Assembly: GCA_029554865.1 (NCBI GenBank)
Contig: JAKPUX010000202.1
Location: 1 to 64,000, forward strand
DNA: 64,000 nucleotides
Source of the DNA: a bacterium
GTDB lineage: Bacteria; Zhuqueibacterota; Zhuqueibacteria; Residuimicrobiales; Residuimicrobiaceae
Direction: 5' to 3'
Part shown: positions 28,962 through 37,104 of the stretch, piece by piece
Numbering within the stretch: the stretch's first letter is position 1
Layout: every line of letters starts with the position of its first letter
Made by a program: the position numbers and the translations under genes
Notes under the pieces: generated by a model
The model's input: the letters and a program-made list of their open reading frames with translations, nothing else
What the model was told of the DNA's origin: nothing
Databases searched by the model: none

Positions 28962-30804
28962 AGATCAGCTCTGCCCTTCCCAATTGGGCCTCCCCGAGGA
29001 AGGCGACGCGGACATAGTGAATGCCGTCCGGCAGGCCGCTGCTCGCAAACAGCAGCGGGCGCAGATACTCGTAATCGGCCGCACCGGCGAAGAAATCCCG
29101 TGCCTCGACCTGAAGCGGGGTGTACTCCTCCCCGTCGGCCGAAAGGCTCACCTCGATACTCTTGGCCGCCGAGGCAGCGAAGGTATAGAATTTGAGGGTC
29201 TGCAGCGGACCGGGGATATAATAGACCAGCTCCGCCCCCGGCACCCCGGCGATGCGGTGGGCATCCTCCTTGAAGAGGCGGGAATCGGCGGTCTCGAGGG
29301 AGAGATGGCCCTTCCGGCTGAAAGCGATGGCGAAGTTCCAGCACTCATCGACCAGGGTCTTGTGCCGGGTGGTGACAGGACCGACGAGATTGGAGGGGCT
29401 GGAGAGGCCGGCAGCGTTCCGGGCGCGCACGCGATAATACCAGGTCGATCCGATCGCAGCGCTGCGGTCATGGAAGAGCGGCCGGTCCGCGGTCTCGGCG
29501 TCGGAGATGTTGTAGCCGATCCGCTTCCAGGGGCCGCCGCGGGAGGCGGAGCGCTCAACGTCGTAACCCGAGGCGCCGACGGAGCCCCGCCAGCAAATAT
29601 GGGCCGGATCGTCGAAGGGAAGCAGCTGCGGGGCCTTTGGCACCGTCAGGATGGGCACCGATTTGCCCTGGATGGCAAAACCCCGTTCGCGCATCAGCTG
29701 CATCACTTCGCGCTCGGCATAATTCTCACCCGACGCGAAACCCGGCCAGTGGTAGGCCTTGTAGAAATAGCCCCCGTTGCCGGGCTCGGAATGCCAGTAA
29801 AAGCCGCCGTCGCGGCTGTGGAAGCGCAGGCTCCAGATCAACGCCCCGCAGACGCCGGGATGGGATTCCACCTCCCGCAGCACTTCCTCAACACCGGTGA
29901 GGCCGAGGAAACCGAATTCCCCAATCAGGTAGGGCTTTTTGCCCTTCGCCTTGGCAGCGCTGGCGCGGATGTTGCGCACCATATCGCGCGGATCCTTCTC
30001 GTAATGATGGGTGGTGATGATATCGGTATGAGGATTGGCGAGGGTTTCATCGCGCAGACGATTGGGAGCGACTCCGTCGAGGACGAGGTGGTTCTTGTCC
30101 TGAGATTTAATATAGGCCGCGATCTCCTCCACCCAGGCATCGGGGCTGTAGAGTTCGTTGCCGGTCTCCCAGGCCAGGATCGCCTTGTCGTCGCGGTAGG
30201 TCGTGCCGGTGATGGAGTTTTTGCGGTTGATGATGTAGAAGATGGTCTGCTTGAAATCCTCCTTGATCTGGGGATCCGTCCAGAAATCATCCGCCTTTTT
30301 GCCGCGGAAGGCGGCGTATTCCGCCCTCCCCCCCATCCAGGGCCAGTTGTCGACGAAGGGGATGATCACCCTCACCCCCACCTGGTTGGCGATGGCCATG
30401 ACCTGATCGAGGGCGCGGAAGGCCTCCTCATTGAACTGCCCGGGTCCGGTCACGTAGCGCGGGATGTCCGGGGTGTCATCCTCCCGCCGCACGGTGATGG
30501 TATACATCCGCGTCACCGTCCCCCCCATCGCCCTGATCGACTCGAGGGCGTCGCGGATTTCAAAGGCATCCGGCATGCGCCAGACATTGGTCTCTTCGAA
30601 GAGCATATAGTCTTCGATGCAGTGAAGATTGGGAATATTGAAGGAGATAAAGCGCAGGGGATCGGGACCATCCATCAGCCGATCGCCGGAAACCGTGACA
30701 AAATGGACAAAGGTTGATGGGGCCGGTGCGGCCGAAAGTGTTCCTCCGGCCAGAAACAGCGCGGCGAGCAGAACGGCTGCATACCTTTTAGGCAAAATCA
30801 TCAT
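28951..30804 (-). CDS. GH5-like mannanase with fibronectin type III domain
   Basis: Secreted glycosidase of 617 residues. Seen: signal peptide (about 1-26); a TIM barrel (about 30-385) with acid/base E217 in TGNELYSP and nucleophile E296 in LIGEFGFLG; a fibronectin type III domain (about 395-490); and a C-terminal beta-sandwich (about 500-617). There is no type IX sorting tail, so it may be periplasmic. The start has AGGAG 6 bases upstream. It probably cuts manno-oligosaccharides imported by the TonB system into mannobiose. The subfamily cannot be fixed by eye. Confidence 0.88.
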   Translation of the reverse strand: MMILPKRYAAVLLAALFLAGGTLSAAPAPSTFVHFVTVSGDRLMDGPDPLRFISFNIPNLHCIEDYMLFEETNVWRMPDAFEIRDALESIRAMGGTVTRMYTITVRREDDTPDIPRYVTGPGQFNEEAFRALDQVMAIANQVGVRVIIPFVDNWPWMGGRAEYAAFRGKKADDFWTDPQIKEDFKQTIFYIINRKNSITGTTYRDDKAILAWETGNELYSPDAWVEEIAAYIKSQDKNHLVLDGVAPNRLRDETLANPHTDIITTHHYEKDPRDMVRNIRASAAKAKGKKPYLIGEFGFLGLTGVEEVLREVESHPGVCGALIWSLRFHSRDGGFYWHSEPGNGGYFYKAYHWPGFASGENYAEREVMQLMRERGFAIQGKSVPILTVPKAPQLLPFDDPAHICWRGSVGASGYDVERSASRGGPWKRIGYNISDAETADRPLFHDRSAAIGSTWYYRVRARNAAGLSSPSNLVGPVTTRHKTLVDECWNFAIAFSRKGHLSLETADSRLFKEDAHRIAGVPGAELVYYIPGPLQTLKFYTFAASAAKSIEVSLSADGEEYTPLQVEARDFFAGAADYEYLRPLLFASSGLPDGIHYVRVAFLGEAQLGRAELIYGK

Positions 30805-30827
30805 GATGCTCTCCTGTGAAGATGAGT

Positions 30828-32240
30828 TTATCGCCTGTTCAACACCCCTTCGTACCAGGCATGGATCGGCGCCGGATTTCTCTCGATGCGGAGCTGGCTG
30901 CGCAGCTTTTGCAGGTGCTCCTGCATCGTGCCAGCCCGTTTCGCGATGAGAGCGTCCCGGGCGATGAGATCGCGCGTCTCCTCCAGTCCGAGATGGGGAT
31001 ACTTTTTTCCATAGTGCTCATTGAAATAGCGCTGCAGGTCCCGCTCCTCCACCCTGATCTCCGCGAGCAGGCGCTGGCGTATGGCCATCTGCAGCCGGTT
31101 TTGCTCGAACTGGGCGGTCTTGATGCGGACCTGATCATCGCGTTCGAGTCCCATCCGCCGCGCCTCCGCGCTGAGGGCACGGTCGCGCAGGACAAAGTCG
31201 AGGGCCGTCTTCATGCTCCTGTGGACGGCGTGGTAGGGCACGTAATTGAGCGCGGCGATGAATTCGCCGATGGTGAGAATCTCGCCATCAATGCTGGCGA
31301 GGGGCTCCTTGCGCATCTCCCAGAGCGAGGCTTCGATCTCCCCCATCTCCGCATCGCTGAGTTGTTCAGTGCGAAGTTGATCGGCGGTGGAGGGCTGGCG
31401 TTTGAGCACCACGCCGAGCTTCTGGCCGACGGCGCGCAGGCTGCGCGGATAGACCTGGATCTTTTTCTCCTTCATCATCCCGCTGATATAGGCGAGGGCC
31501 GCCTTGTCGCCGAGCTTGCGTTCGAGCACCGCCCGGGCATTATTGCGCTGGAGCTGGTACTGGCCCTCAGGGAGCAGGGGCGTCCGGCGCCAGTCCGCCA
31601 CCTGGAGGATGTGCCAGCCATAGCTGGAGGCGACCGGCTCGGAGTAAACCATGAGGGGGAGGCTGAAGGCGGTGAAGCCCAGGTCGTACTCCATCTGCTC
31701 CCAGGCGACCCAGCCGAGGTCGCCGCCGGTTTCAGCGAGGCGCGGGTCGTCAAAGAGGCCGCGCGCCAGTTCGAACCAGTCGGCACCCTCCTGCAGGAGG
31801 TGGTAAAGGGAATCGATGCCCACCCGGGTCGGACTGAAGAGATGGCGGATATGGCGCTCCTCGGTCATCCAGGCGAAGGTGCGCTCGAGATCGGCCTCAT
31901 TGTAGCTGATCCCCGGCTTGATCACCTTGCGGAAATGGGCGTCGCGCAGATTCCGGTCGCGATTGGCGCCGACGCGATAGGCCAGCCGTTCGTCAGCGGC
32001 CATGCCCAGCCCGTGCGCCTCACGCGCAAGCAGCCGCCGGTCGATCATCTCGTCGAGGAACTGTTCGCGCAGCTCCCGGGAATCAAAGGCGTTGGGCTGC
32101 TTGATGATCTCCAGATAGGCGGTCTTGAACTCCTCGAGGGTGATACGCTCCCTGCCGAGACGCGCAACGGCGGGATCCTTCCTGCCGCAGGCGAGGAGGA
32201 GCAGACCGAAAGAGAGAGCGATAAGTGCACACCTTGTCAA
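30828..32240 (-). CDS. Parvulin-type peptidyl-prolyl isomerase lipoprotein (PpiC/SurA-like)
   Basis: Periplasmic folding factor of about 470 residues. Seen: a lipoprotein leader with lipobox LLLAC followed by GRKDP; an N-terminal SurA/PrsA-type helical region (VARLGRERITLEEFKTAYLE, LREQFLDEMIDRRLLAREA); a parvulin domain with RHIRHLF, GADWFELARGLFDDP, GGDLGWV and YGWHILQV; and a long helical C-terminus with a second SurA-like segment. There is no ATG near the leader; TTG at 32240 with GGGAG 6 bases upstream is the best start. It lies between the TonB/PorV cluster and the mannan enzymes, so it may help fold these outer-membrane and surface proteins. Confidence 0.85.
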   Translation of the reverse strand: MTRCALIALSFGLLLLACGRKDPAVARLGRERITLEEFKTAYLEIIKQPNAFDSRELREQFLDEMIDRRLLAREAHGLGMAADERLAYRVGANRDRNLRDAHFRKVIKPGISYNEADLERTFAWMTEERHIRHLFSPTRVGIDSLYHLLQEGADWFELARGLFDDPRLAETGGDLGWVAWEQMEYDLGFTAFSLPLMVYSEPVASSYGWHILQVADWRRTPLLPEGQYQLQRNNARAVLERKLGDKAALAYISGMMKEKKIQVYPRSLRAVGQKLGVVLKRQPSTADQLRTEQLSDAEMGEIEASLWEMRKEPLASIDGEILTIGEFIAALNYVPYHAVHRSMKTALDFVLRDRALSAEARRMGLERDDQVRIKTAQFEQNRLQMAIRQRLLAEIRVEERDLQRYFNEHYGKKYPHLGLEETRDLIARDALIAKRAGTMQEHLQKLRSQLRIERNPAPIHAWYEGVLNRR

Positions 32241-32264
32241 TAAGGACTCCCGAAGCGGAATCGC

Positions 32265-32315
32265 GCAAAGACGCAGAGGCGCAGAGAAAACTGCTCTTCT
32301 CTGCGTACTCTGCCT
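32265..32315. repeat. GCAAAGACGCAGAGGCGCAGAG-type palindromic intergenic repeat
   Basis: Imperfect inverted repeat: GCAAAGACGCAGAGGCGCAGAG on the left and CTCTGCGT.CTCTGC on the right, with the core GCAGAGA / TCTCTGC. Elements with this GCAAAGACGCA style recur between genes in many environmental bacterial genomes. It lies in the 138-base gap upstream of the parvulin gene and could form a hairpin inside the operon transcript. Confidence 0.6.
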
Positions 32316-32378
32316 CCCAGCGGGGAATAATGGTTTTGTTTGGCGGCAGTGAAAAAATCCATCCCCTGCCAAAACTGA

Positions 32379-35300
32379 TTATTTAATGATCAGCATCCGG
32401 CCCGTGGTGTTGCCGATGCCCGGGGCCTCGATGTGGTAGATGTAGACGCCGTATGCAATATCCATGCGGTCCTTGGTGAACATGTCCCACTCCTCGGAGC
32501 CGTCGGTCATCTCCGAATCATGTTCGATGGTATTGACCAGGGTGCCGTCGACCGCGAAGATACGGATGGTGCATTTCTGCGGCAAATGGATGAACTGGAC
32601 GGAACGGGGCCCTCGCCCGCTGGTATAGGGGTTGGTGGGCTCCCAGGCAGCGGCGACGACATAGGGATTGGGCACGACCTTGATCTTGTCGAGATTTCTG
32701 GCTGCAAAGGCGTTGTCCACCTTTTGTCCCTTGACGACGAACTGATAGCGCACGTTGCCGGTAAAGGGAAAGTCGGGATAGACATTCAGGGTATCCCCGG
32801 CGCCGAGGGCGCGGCCGTAGGTATTCCAGAAAACCGTGTCCTCCGAGGCGTTATTGAGGATGTTGAAAGTGATCAGGGTCGAATCGTTGGGCAGCTTTTC
32901 GAACATGACGATCCGGTCCTTGGCCGAGAACATTCCCCTCTTGATTTTCTTTGGGGTCAGGGTCTGGTCGACCAGGGCGAAGGGCAGTTCCTCCATGGTC
33001 TGCTTGTCATAGACGCGGAAGTTGGCGTCTGTCGCAGGCAGGGGGATGGTCTTGTTGCTGGTCGCCAGGGGCACCTGGAGGGTTTCGGATTTCTTGACGA
33101 TGTCATCATAGAAGACGACCATGTACTGGCGGGGATAGTAGGTCCCCTCCTTGAATCCGCTCAGATTGAAGATGGAGAAGCGGATATTGTAGGCGGTGGT
33201 GAAATTGATGTTCGAACTCCACTGTACGCCGTTGTAGATGCGCTCCTCCGGCCGGTTGATCATGCCCTCAGGGGGATTGTAGATGTTGAATTCCATGCCG
33301 TGGAGGACGGTCGTGAGGGTGCGGGGGTCGCTGTCGGCATCCTCGTAGAGGTTTTTCACTTCGACCCATTCCCCGGCACTGTACTCCCGCTGGATGATCA
33401 TGACCGTATCCTCAGGCAGGGAGGTTTGGGTCAGGTTGCGGAGGACAAATCCGGAGGTCACTGTGGGCATCAGTTCATCGACATCCTCTCCGTCGATAAG
33501 GCCGTCGTTGTCGTTGTCCCGGTGGTCCATCGAATGGTCGAGGAACTGCACCTCGTAGCGGTCGCCGTCGCGGATCTCATCCGGCTTAAGGTAGCGGAGG
33601 TTGACCGCCCCCGAGGTCTTGCCGGTGCCGATCTGGCGCGGCTGTTCGGAGAGGCCGGGGCCGCTGTAGCCGAGCGAGGGCGCCTGGGGCACCACCACGA
33701 CGACATTATCGCCGGTGGTAATGTCTCCCGAGGCGTTGACCGAAACATACATGTTGGTCTCCGAGGGGGCGATGTTCTTTTCGATGCTGCCCCGGTCGTA
33801 GGCGTTCACGGCATAGAAATAGCGCCGGCCGTTGACGAGCGGGGAATCGACAAAGACATGCACCAGCCCGGTCTCGTTGCCGAGGTTGAACTGGACGCCG
33901 GTGCCGAAGGTGTTCTGATAAAAGCCGAAGACGCTGTCGACCTTGTCGTAAATGGCCAGGGGCTTGACGTAGCGGGTGTAGCCGTAGCCATCGCTGATCG
34001 AGCCGGCATCCTTGAAGCCCGGATCGGTGGCGCGGTAGATCTTGTAGCCCTCAAAGTCGTACTCATGCAGGTAGCGGTCCACGCTCTCCTCCGCACGGCT
34101 GTCCCAGAAGAGGGTGACCTTGCGGTCGCCGGCGACGGCGCGCAGTTTGGGTTTTTCCGGGGCGACGGCGAAGTTATAGTTGGAATTATAGATCTTTTGC
34201 ACGATATCCTTGTTGCGCAGAATATCCTGCTGATCATCACCATAGACCATGGCGACCGAGAAGAACTCTTGCTGGCCGGGATTGAGGGGGAAGTAGCCGC
34301 AGGAGAAGATATAGTCGGCATCGACGTTCTCGAGATGACCGTCGAAATAGCCGGGGGCCGACTCGTCCCACATCTGGGCGTCATTGCTGTAGGTGATGTT
34401 GCCGTATTCATAAAAGACAAAGCTGGTGAGGCCGATCTGGTCCGATTCGTCGACGTCGGTGTGGTCGACGTTGGGCTCGCCGGGCAGATCGCCGATGCCG
34501 GCTGTGGGCAGGCCGTCCCCTTCGCCGGGGTCGCCGGATCCGCTCTTGCCGTCCATGCCCATGTCATCGGTCTTGATATCCCAGTCTCCGTCGTTGTCGA
34601 TGCCGTCATCGCGGCGTTCGTCGATGAGCAGGTTGGTCAGCCCCTCGCCGGTGAGATAATCCTTGGCGAGATAGTCCTGGTTATTGTACTTGGCGTCGCG
34701 GATGTAGAGGTAATAGGCCATTGAATCGGGGGCCACAGCGCCGTCGGACTCGTCGATGAAGCCGTTGAGATTATCGTCGATGCCATTGCGCTCGATCTCC
34801 ATCAGGGGCGCGCCCGGCTTTTTGATATAGGTCGTGCCGTTTTGGCGAATGGTCACCCCCTCGGCCGGCATGGAGCCGACAGTGCGGGTATATTCGTCAC
34901 TGCTATAGTCGATGAGGACGACCGGATCCCCGACCATATAGCTGCGCAGAAAGTCCTCGGTGGTGAGGAGGTGGCCGCCGCCGTTGATGCCGTCTCCATC
35001 ATTGTCGATGCCGTCCCTGGCATTGCCCGGGCTTTCGAGAAAGGCGTAGCCCACCCAGGGCACAGGGCTGTAACCGGCAGTGCCGATATTATCCCAGTCA
35101 TAGTTGACGGTCAGATCGAGTTCGCGATAAAAGGTGGCGCAGTCGTCGTCATAATCGGTGTTGTCGCTGATGGTCGCGCCGATGGAGGCGCCGACGTTGA
35201 GGCCGAAGATGGTCTTGGTGTGGTAGAGTTCACCGATATTCTTGATCTCATAGATCCAGAAGATGCAGTCCTGGGCATCGGGATTGGACCACTGCAGGCC

Positions 35301-35987
35301 GCGGACGTTCTGGCGCAGGCCGATGCCGCCGCGCTGTGACTCCGAGGCGATCGGACGCGGCAGGGGCAGGCCGTCGACCTTCTTCTTGAAGCTCCAGTCA
35401 TCCATGGCATAAAAGGACTCTTCATCGGAGTTCTTCTGGTCGCGGCCGAAATAGCCGTTCCAGCTGCCGGCCCAGCCGGGTTTGGTGGCGTCATCCATCT
35501 TGTCCGGCCATATCGAGGGCCAGGTGTAGGCCTGGTGGCTCATGGCGATGGCGTGATAGGGATCGGCCTCCTTGTTGGCCAGGTCATAATAGCCGGGCAG
35601 GGGCTCGAAGCCGAGAAAGACGCCCAGAGAATCGTGCGAGAAAATATTGGGGTCCCACCCCTGGCAGAAGACGCAGGGGGTGATCACCGTATAGGTGGAG
35701 TCGCCGACCGAATCGATGCCGGCGAAGGTGCGCAGCGCGGAGCTGACGTACATGGAGGCGTTGCCCATCTGGATATGACCGGAGTTAATGGGCCATTCGC
35801 CGGCATAGATCAGGCTGTTGTCGCCCTTGATCCCGCCGACCATGCCGTGGTTGTAAAAGGTGACGCGAATCAGGTTGCCCGCGTGAATGTTGCGGGCACG
35901 GTTCTGATAACTGCCGTGCGTGGTCTGCGCTCCCGCCTGGGCCAGAAGTGTGGAGAGCGTCAGCATCATCAAAAGACGTACTTTCAT
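32379..35987 (-). CDS. Large secreted surface protein with FN3 and calcium-type motifs
   Basis: Surface protein of 1202 residues, family not recognised by name. Seen: signal peptide (about 1-20); a first half with several Asp-rich calcium-binding-like stretches (RDGIDNDGDGINGG, RRDDGIDNDGDWD, HRDNDNDGLIDGEDVDE); a fibronectin type III-like domain (about 628-770); and a C-terminal tail from KVVPNPYVV to GRMLIIK resembling a variant type IX sorting domain. It sits 23 bases downstream of the PorV-like gene, itself behind the TonB receptor. It may replace SusD as the surface lipid- or sugar-binding partner of the receptor; that is inference. Confidence 0.75.
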   Translation of the reverse strand: MKVRLLMMLTLSTLLAQAGAQTTHGSYQNRARNIHAGNLIRVTFYNHGMVGGIKGDNSLIYAGEWPINSGHIQMGNASMYVSSALRTFAGIDSVGDSTYTVITPCVFCQGWDPNIFSHDSLGVFLGFEPLPGYYDLANKEADPYHAIAMSHQAYTWPSIWPDKMDDATKPGWAGSWNGYFGRDQKNSDEESFYAMDDWSFKKKVDGLPLPRPIASESQRGGIGLRQNVRGLQWSNPDAQDCIFWIYEIKNIGELYHTKTIFGLNVGASIGATISDNTDYDDDCATFYRELDLTVNYDWDNIGTAGYSPVPWVGYAFLESPGNARDGIDNDGDGINGGGHLLTTEDFLRSYMVGDPVVLIDYSSDEYTRTVGSMPAEGVTIRQNGTTYIKKPGAPLMEIERNGIDDNLNGFIDESDGAVAPDSMAYYLYIRDAKYNNQDYLAKDYLTGEGLTNLLIDERRDDGIDNDGDWDIKTDDMGMDGKSGSGDPGEGDGLPTAGIGDLPGEPNVDHTDVDESDQIGLTSFVFYEYGNITYSNDAQMWDESAPGYFDGHLENVDADYIFSCGYFPLNPGQQEFFSVAMVYGDDQQDILRNKDIVQKIYNSNYNFAVAPEKPKLRAVAGDRKVTLFWDSRAEESVDRYLHEYDFEGYKIYRATDPGFKDAGSISDGYGYTRYVKPLAIYDKVDSVFGFYQNTFGTGVQFNLGNETGLVHVFVDSPLVNGRRYFYAVNAYDRGSIEKNIAPSETNMYVSVNASGDITTGDNVVVVVPQAPSLGYSGPGLSEQPRQIGTGKTSGAVNLRYLKPDEIRDGDRYEVQFLDHSMDHRDNDNDGLIDGEDVDELMPTVTSGFVLRNLTQTSLPEDTVMIIQREYSAGEWVEVKNLYEDADSDPRTLTTVLHGMEFNIYNPPEGMINRPEERIYNGVQWSSNINFTTAYNIRFSIFNLSGFKEGTYYPRQYMVVFYDDIVKKSETLQVPLATSNKTIPLPATDANFRVYDKQTMEELPFALVDQTLTPKKIKRGMFSAKDRIVMFEKLPNDSTLITFNILNNASEDTVFWNTYGRALGAGDTLNVYPDFPFTGNVRYQFVVKGQKVDNAFAARNLDKIKVVPNPYVVAAAWEPTNPYTSGRGPRSVQFIHLPQKCTIRIFAVDGTLVNTIEHDSEMTDGSEEWDMFTKDRMDIAYGVYIYHIEAPGIGNTTGRMLIIK

Positions 35988-36010
35988 GGAAATTCTCCTT
36001 CCGGCTCTGC

Positions 36011-37087
36011 TTACAGCGCTAAAATGAGCGAGAACTTGTTTTGCCTGTCGAGGAGGCCATAATCGATCATGGCATAATCGAACATAACTTCGGTGCGGAG
36101 CACCCTGGCGTGCAGCCCCATGCCGAGGGTGAGGCCGCCCTGGGTGTCGGCGAGAAAAAGCTGCCGGTAGCCGCCGCGCAGCGACAAGAGCTGCTTGAAG
36201 GTATACTCGGCGCCGACATTGAGATACTCCTTGTTGTCACTGGGATGGATGGCATCCACGGCGACGATGAAATCATGCTCCTGAATCCCGAAGAAATCCT
36301 CGGCCAGATTGGCGGAGAGGCCGACCCGGAAGAGGATCGGCAGGGGGAACTGATCGGTCGAGAGCTGGGCGTTGATGCTGCCATTGTTGCCATCGCTGGT
36401 CTGGTCGATGTCGTGCTGGACCAGCATGTCGCGGCCTTCGATCTGCATGTCCGAACCGAAATTGGAGATCGACATGCCGATTTTGAGGTTCTTGAAAAAG
36501 GTGCGGTACTGGATGCCGACATCCATGGCCAGCCCGCTGGCATCGCTGTGCCAGATTGATTCGTGGATGAGCTTGGCCGAGCCGCCGATGGCAAACCGGT
36601 CGGTCAGGCTGCGGGCATAGCTGAGTCCGGCGGCGAAAGAGCTGGCGGAGACCATTTCGCCGTTGCCGTCCGGATAGGTGATGGTGGTGCGCTCGATATC
36701 GGGCATGCCGAGATAGGAGAAAAATAGACCGAAGGAACCCACATTGCGCACGGGGATGGCGATGCCGGCGAATTCGAAGGACATATCCGCCAGATAGTCG
36801 TAGTGGTTGAGCAGGATTTGCATGCGCTCGATCTTGGCCAGTCCGGCGGGATTCCAGAACATCGCAGTAGCATCTTCGGCCTGGGTGGCGACGGCTTCGC
36901 CCATGCCCAGGGCGCGGGCACCGACCCCGATTTTCAGAAAGGCGGCCGAGCTGGTGCCCACTCCGCTCACCTTCTGGGCGAGGAGCGGGGCCGTCCCGGC
37001 GAGCAGGAACAGCAGTACAGCAGCAGCCAGCAACAGATTCCCGGCGCTTGTTCTCTGCTGCAGAAGTTTTACTCTTTTATTCATCAT
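36011..37087 (-). CDS. PorV/PorQ-family outer-membrane beta-barrel
   Basis: Barrel protein of 358 residues in the PorV/UPF0164 family. Seen: signal peptide (about 1-38), then the family N-terminus AAFLKIGVGARALGMGEA and MFWNPAGLA, followed by alternating beta strands (SFEFAGIAIPVRNVGSFGLFFSYLG and others) to the end. PorV is the shuttle that hands type IX substrates to the sortase; UPF0164 relatives can also be fatty-acid-type channels. ATG 37087 is chosen because AGAGG is 6 bases upstream. It lies between the TonB receptor gene and that of the large surface protein, 17 and 23 bases away. Confidence 0.85.
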   Translation of the reverse strand: MMNKRVKLLQQRTSAGNLLLAAAVLLFLLAGTAPLLAQKVSGVGTSSAAFLKIGVGARALGMGEAVATQAEDATAMFWNPAGLAKIERMQILLNHYDYLADMSFEFAGIAIPVRNVGSFGLFFSYLGMPDIERTTITYPDGNGEMVSASSFAAGLSYARSLTDRFAIGGSAKLIHESIWHSDASGLAMDVGIQYRTFFKNLKIGMSISNFGSDMQIEGRDMLVQHDIDQTSDGNNGSINAQLSTDQFPLPILFRVGLSANLAEDFFGIQEHDFIVAVDAIHPSDNKEYLNVGAEYTFKQLLSLRGGYRQLFLADTQGGLTLGMGLHARVLRTEVMFDYAMIDYGLLDRQNKFSLILAL

Positions 37088-37104
37088 GACCATCCTCTTT
37101 TTGC

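Noticed and set aside
32433-34724. Long plus-strand open frame opposite the 1202-residue surface protein gene
   Set aside because: Low-complexity translation rich in Val, Gly and Asp, with no family signature; it mirrors the GC-rich codon pattern of the true gene.
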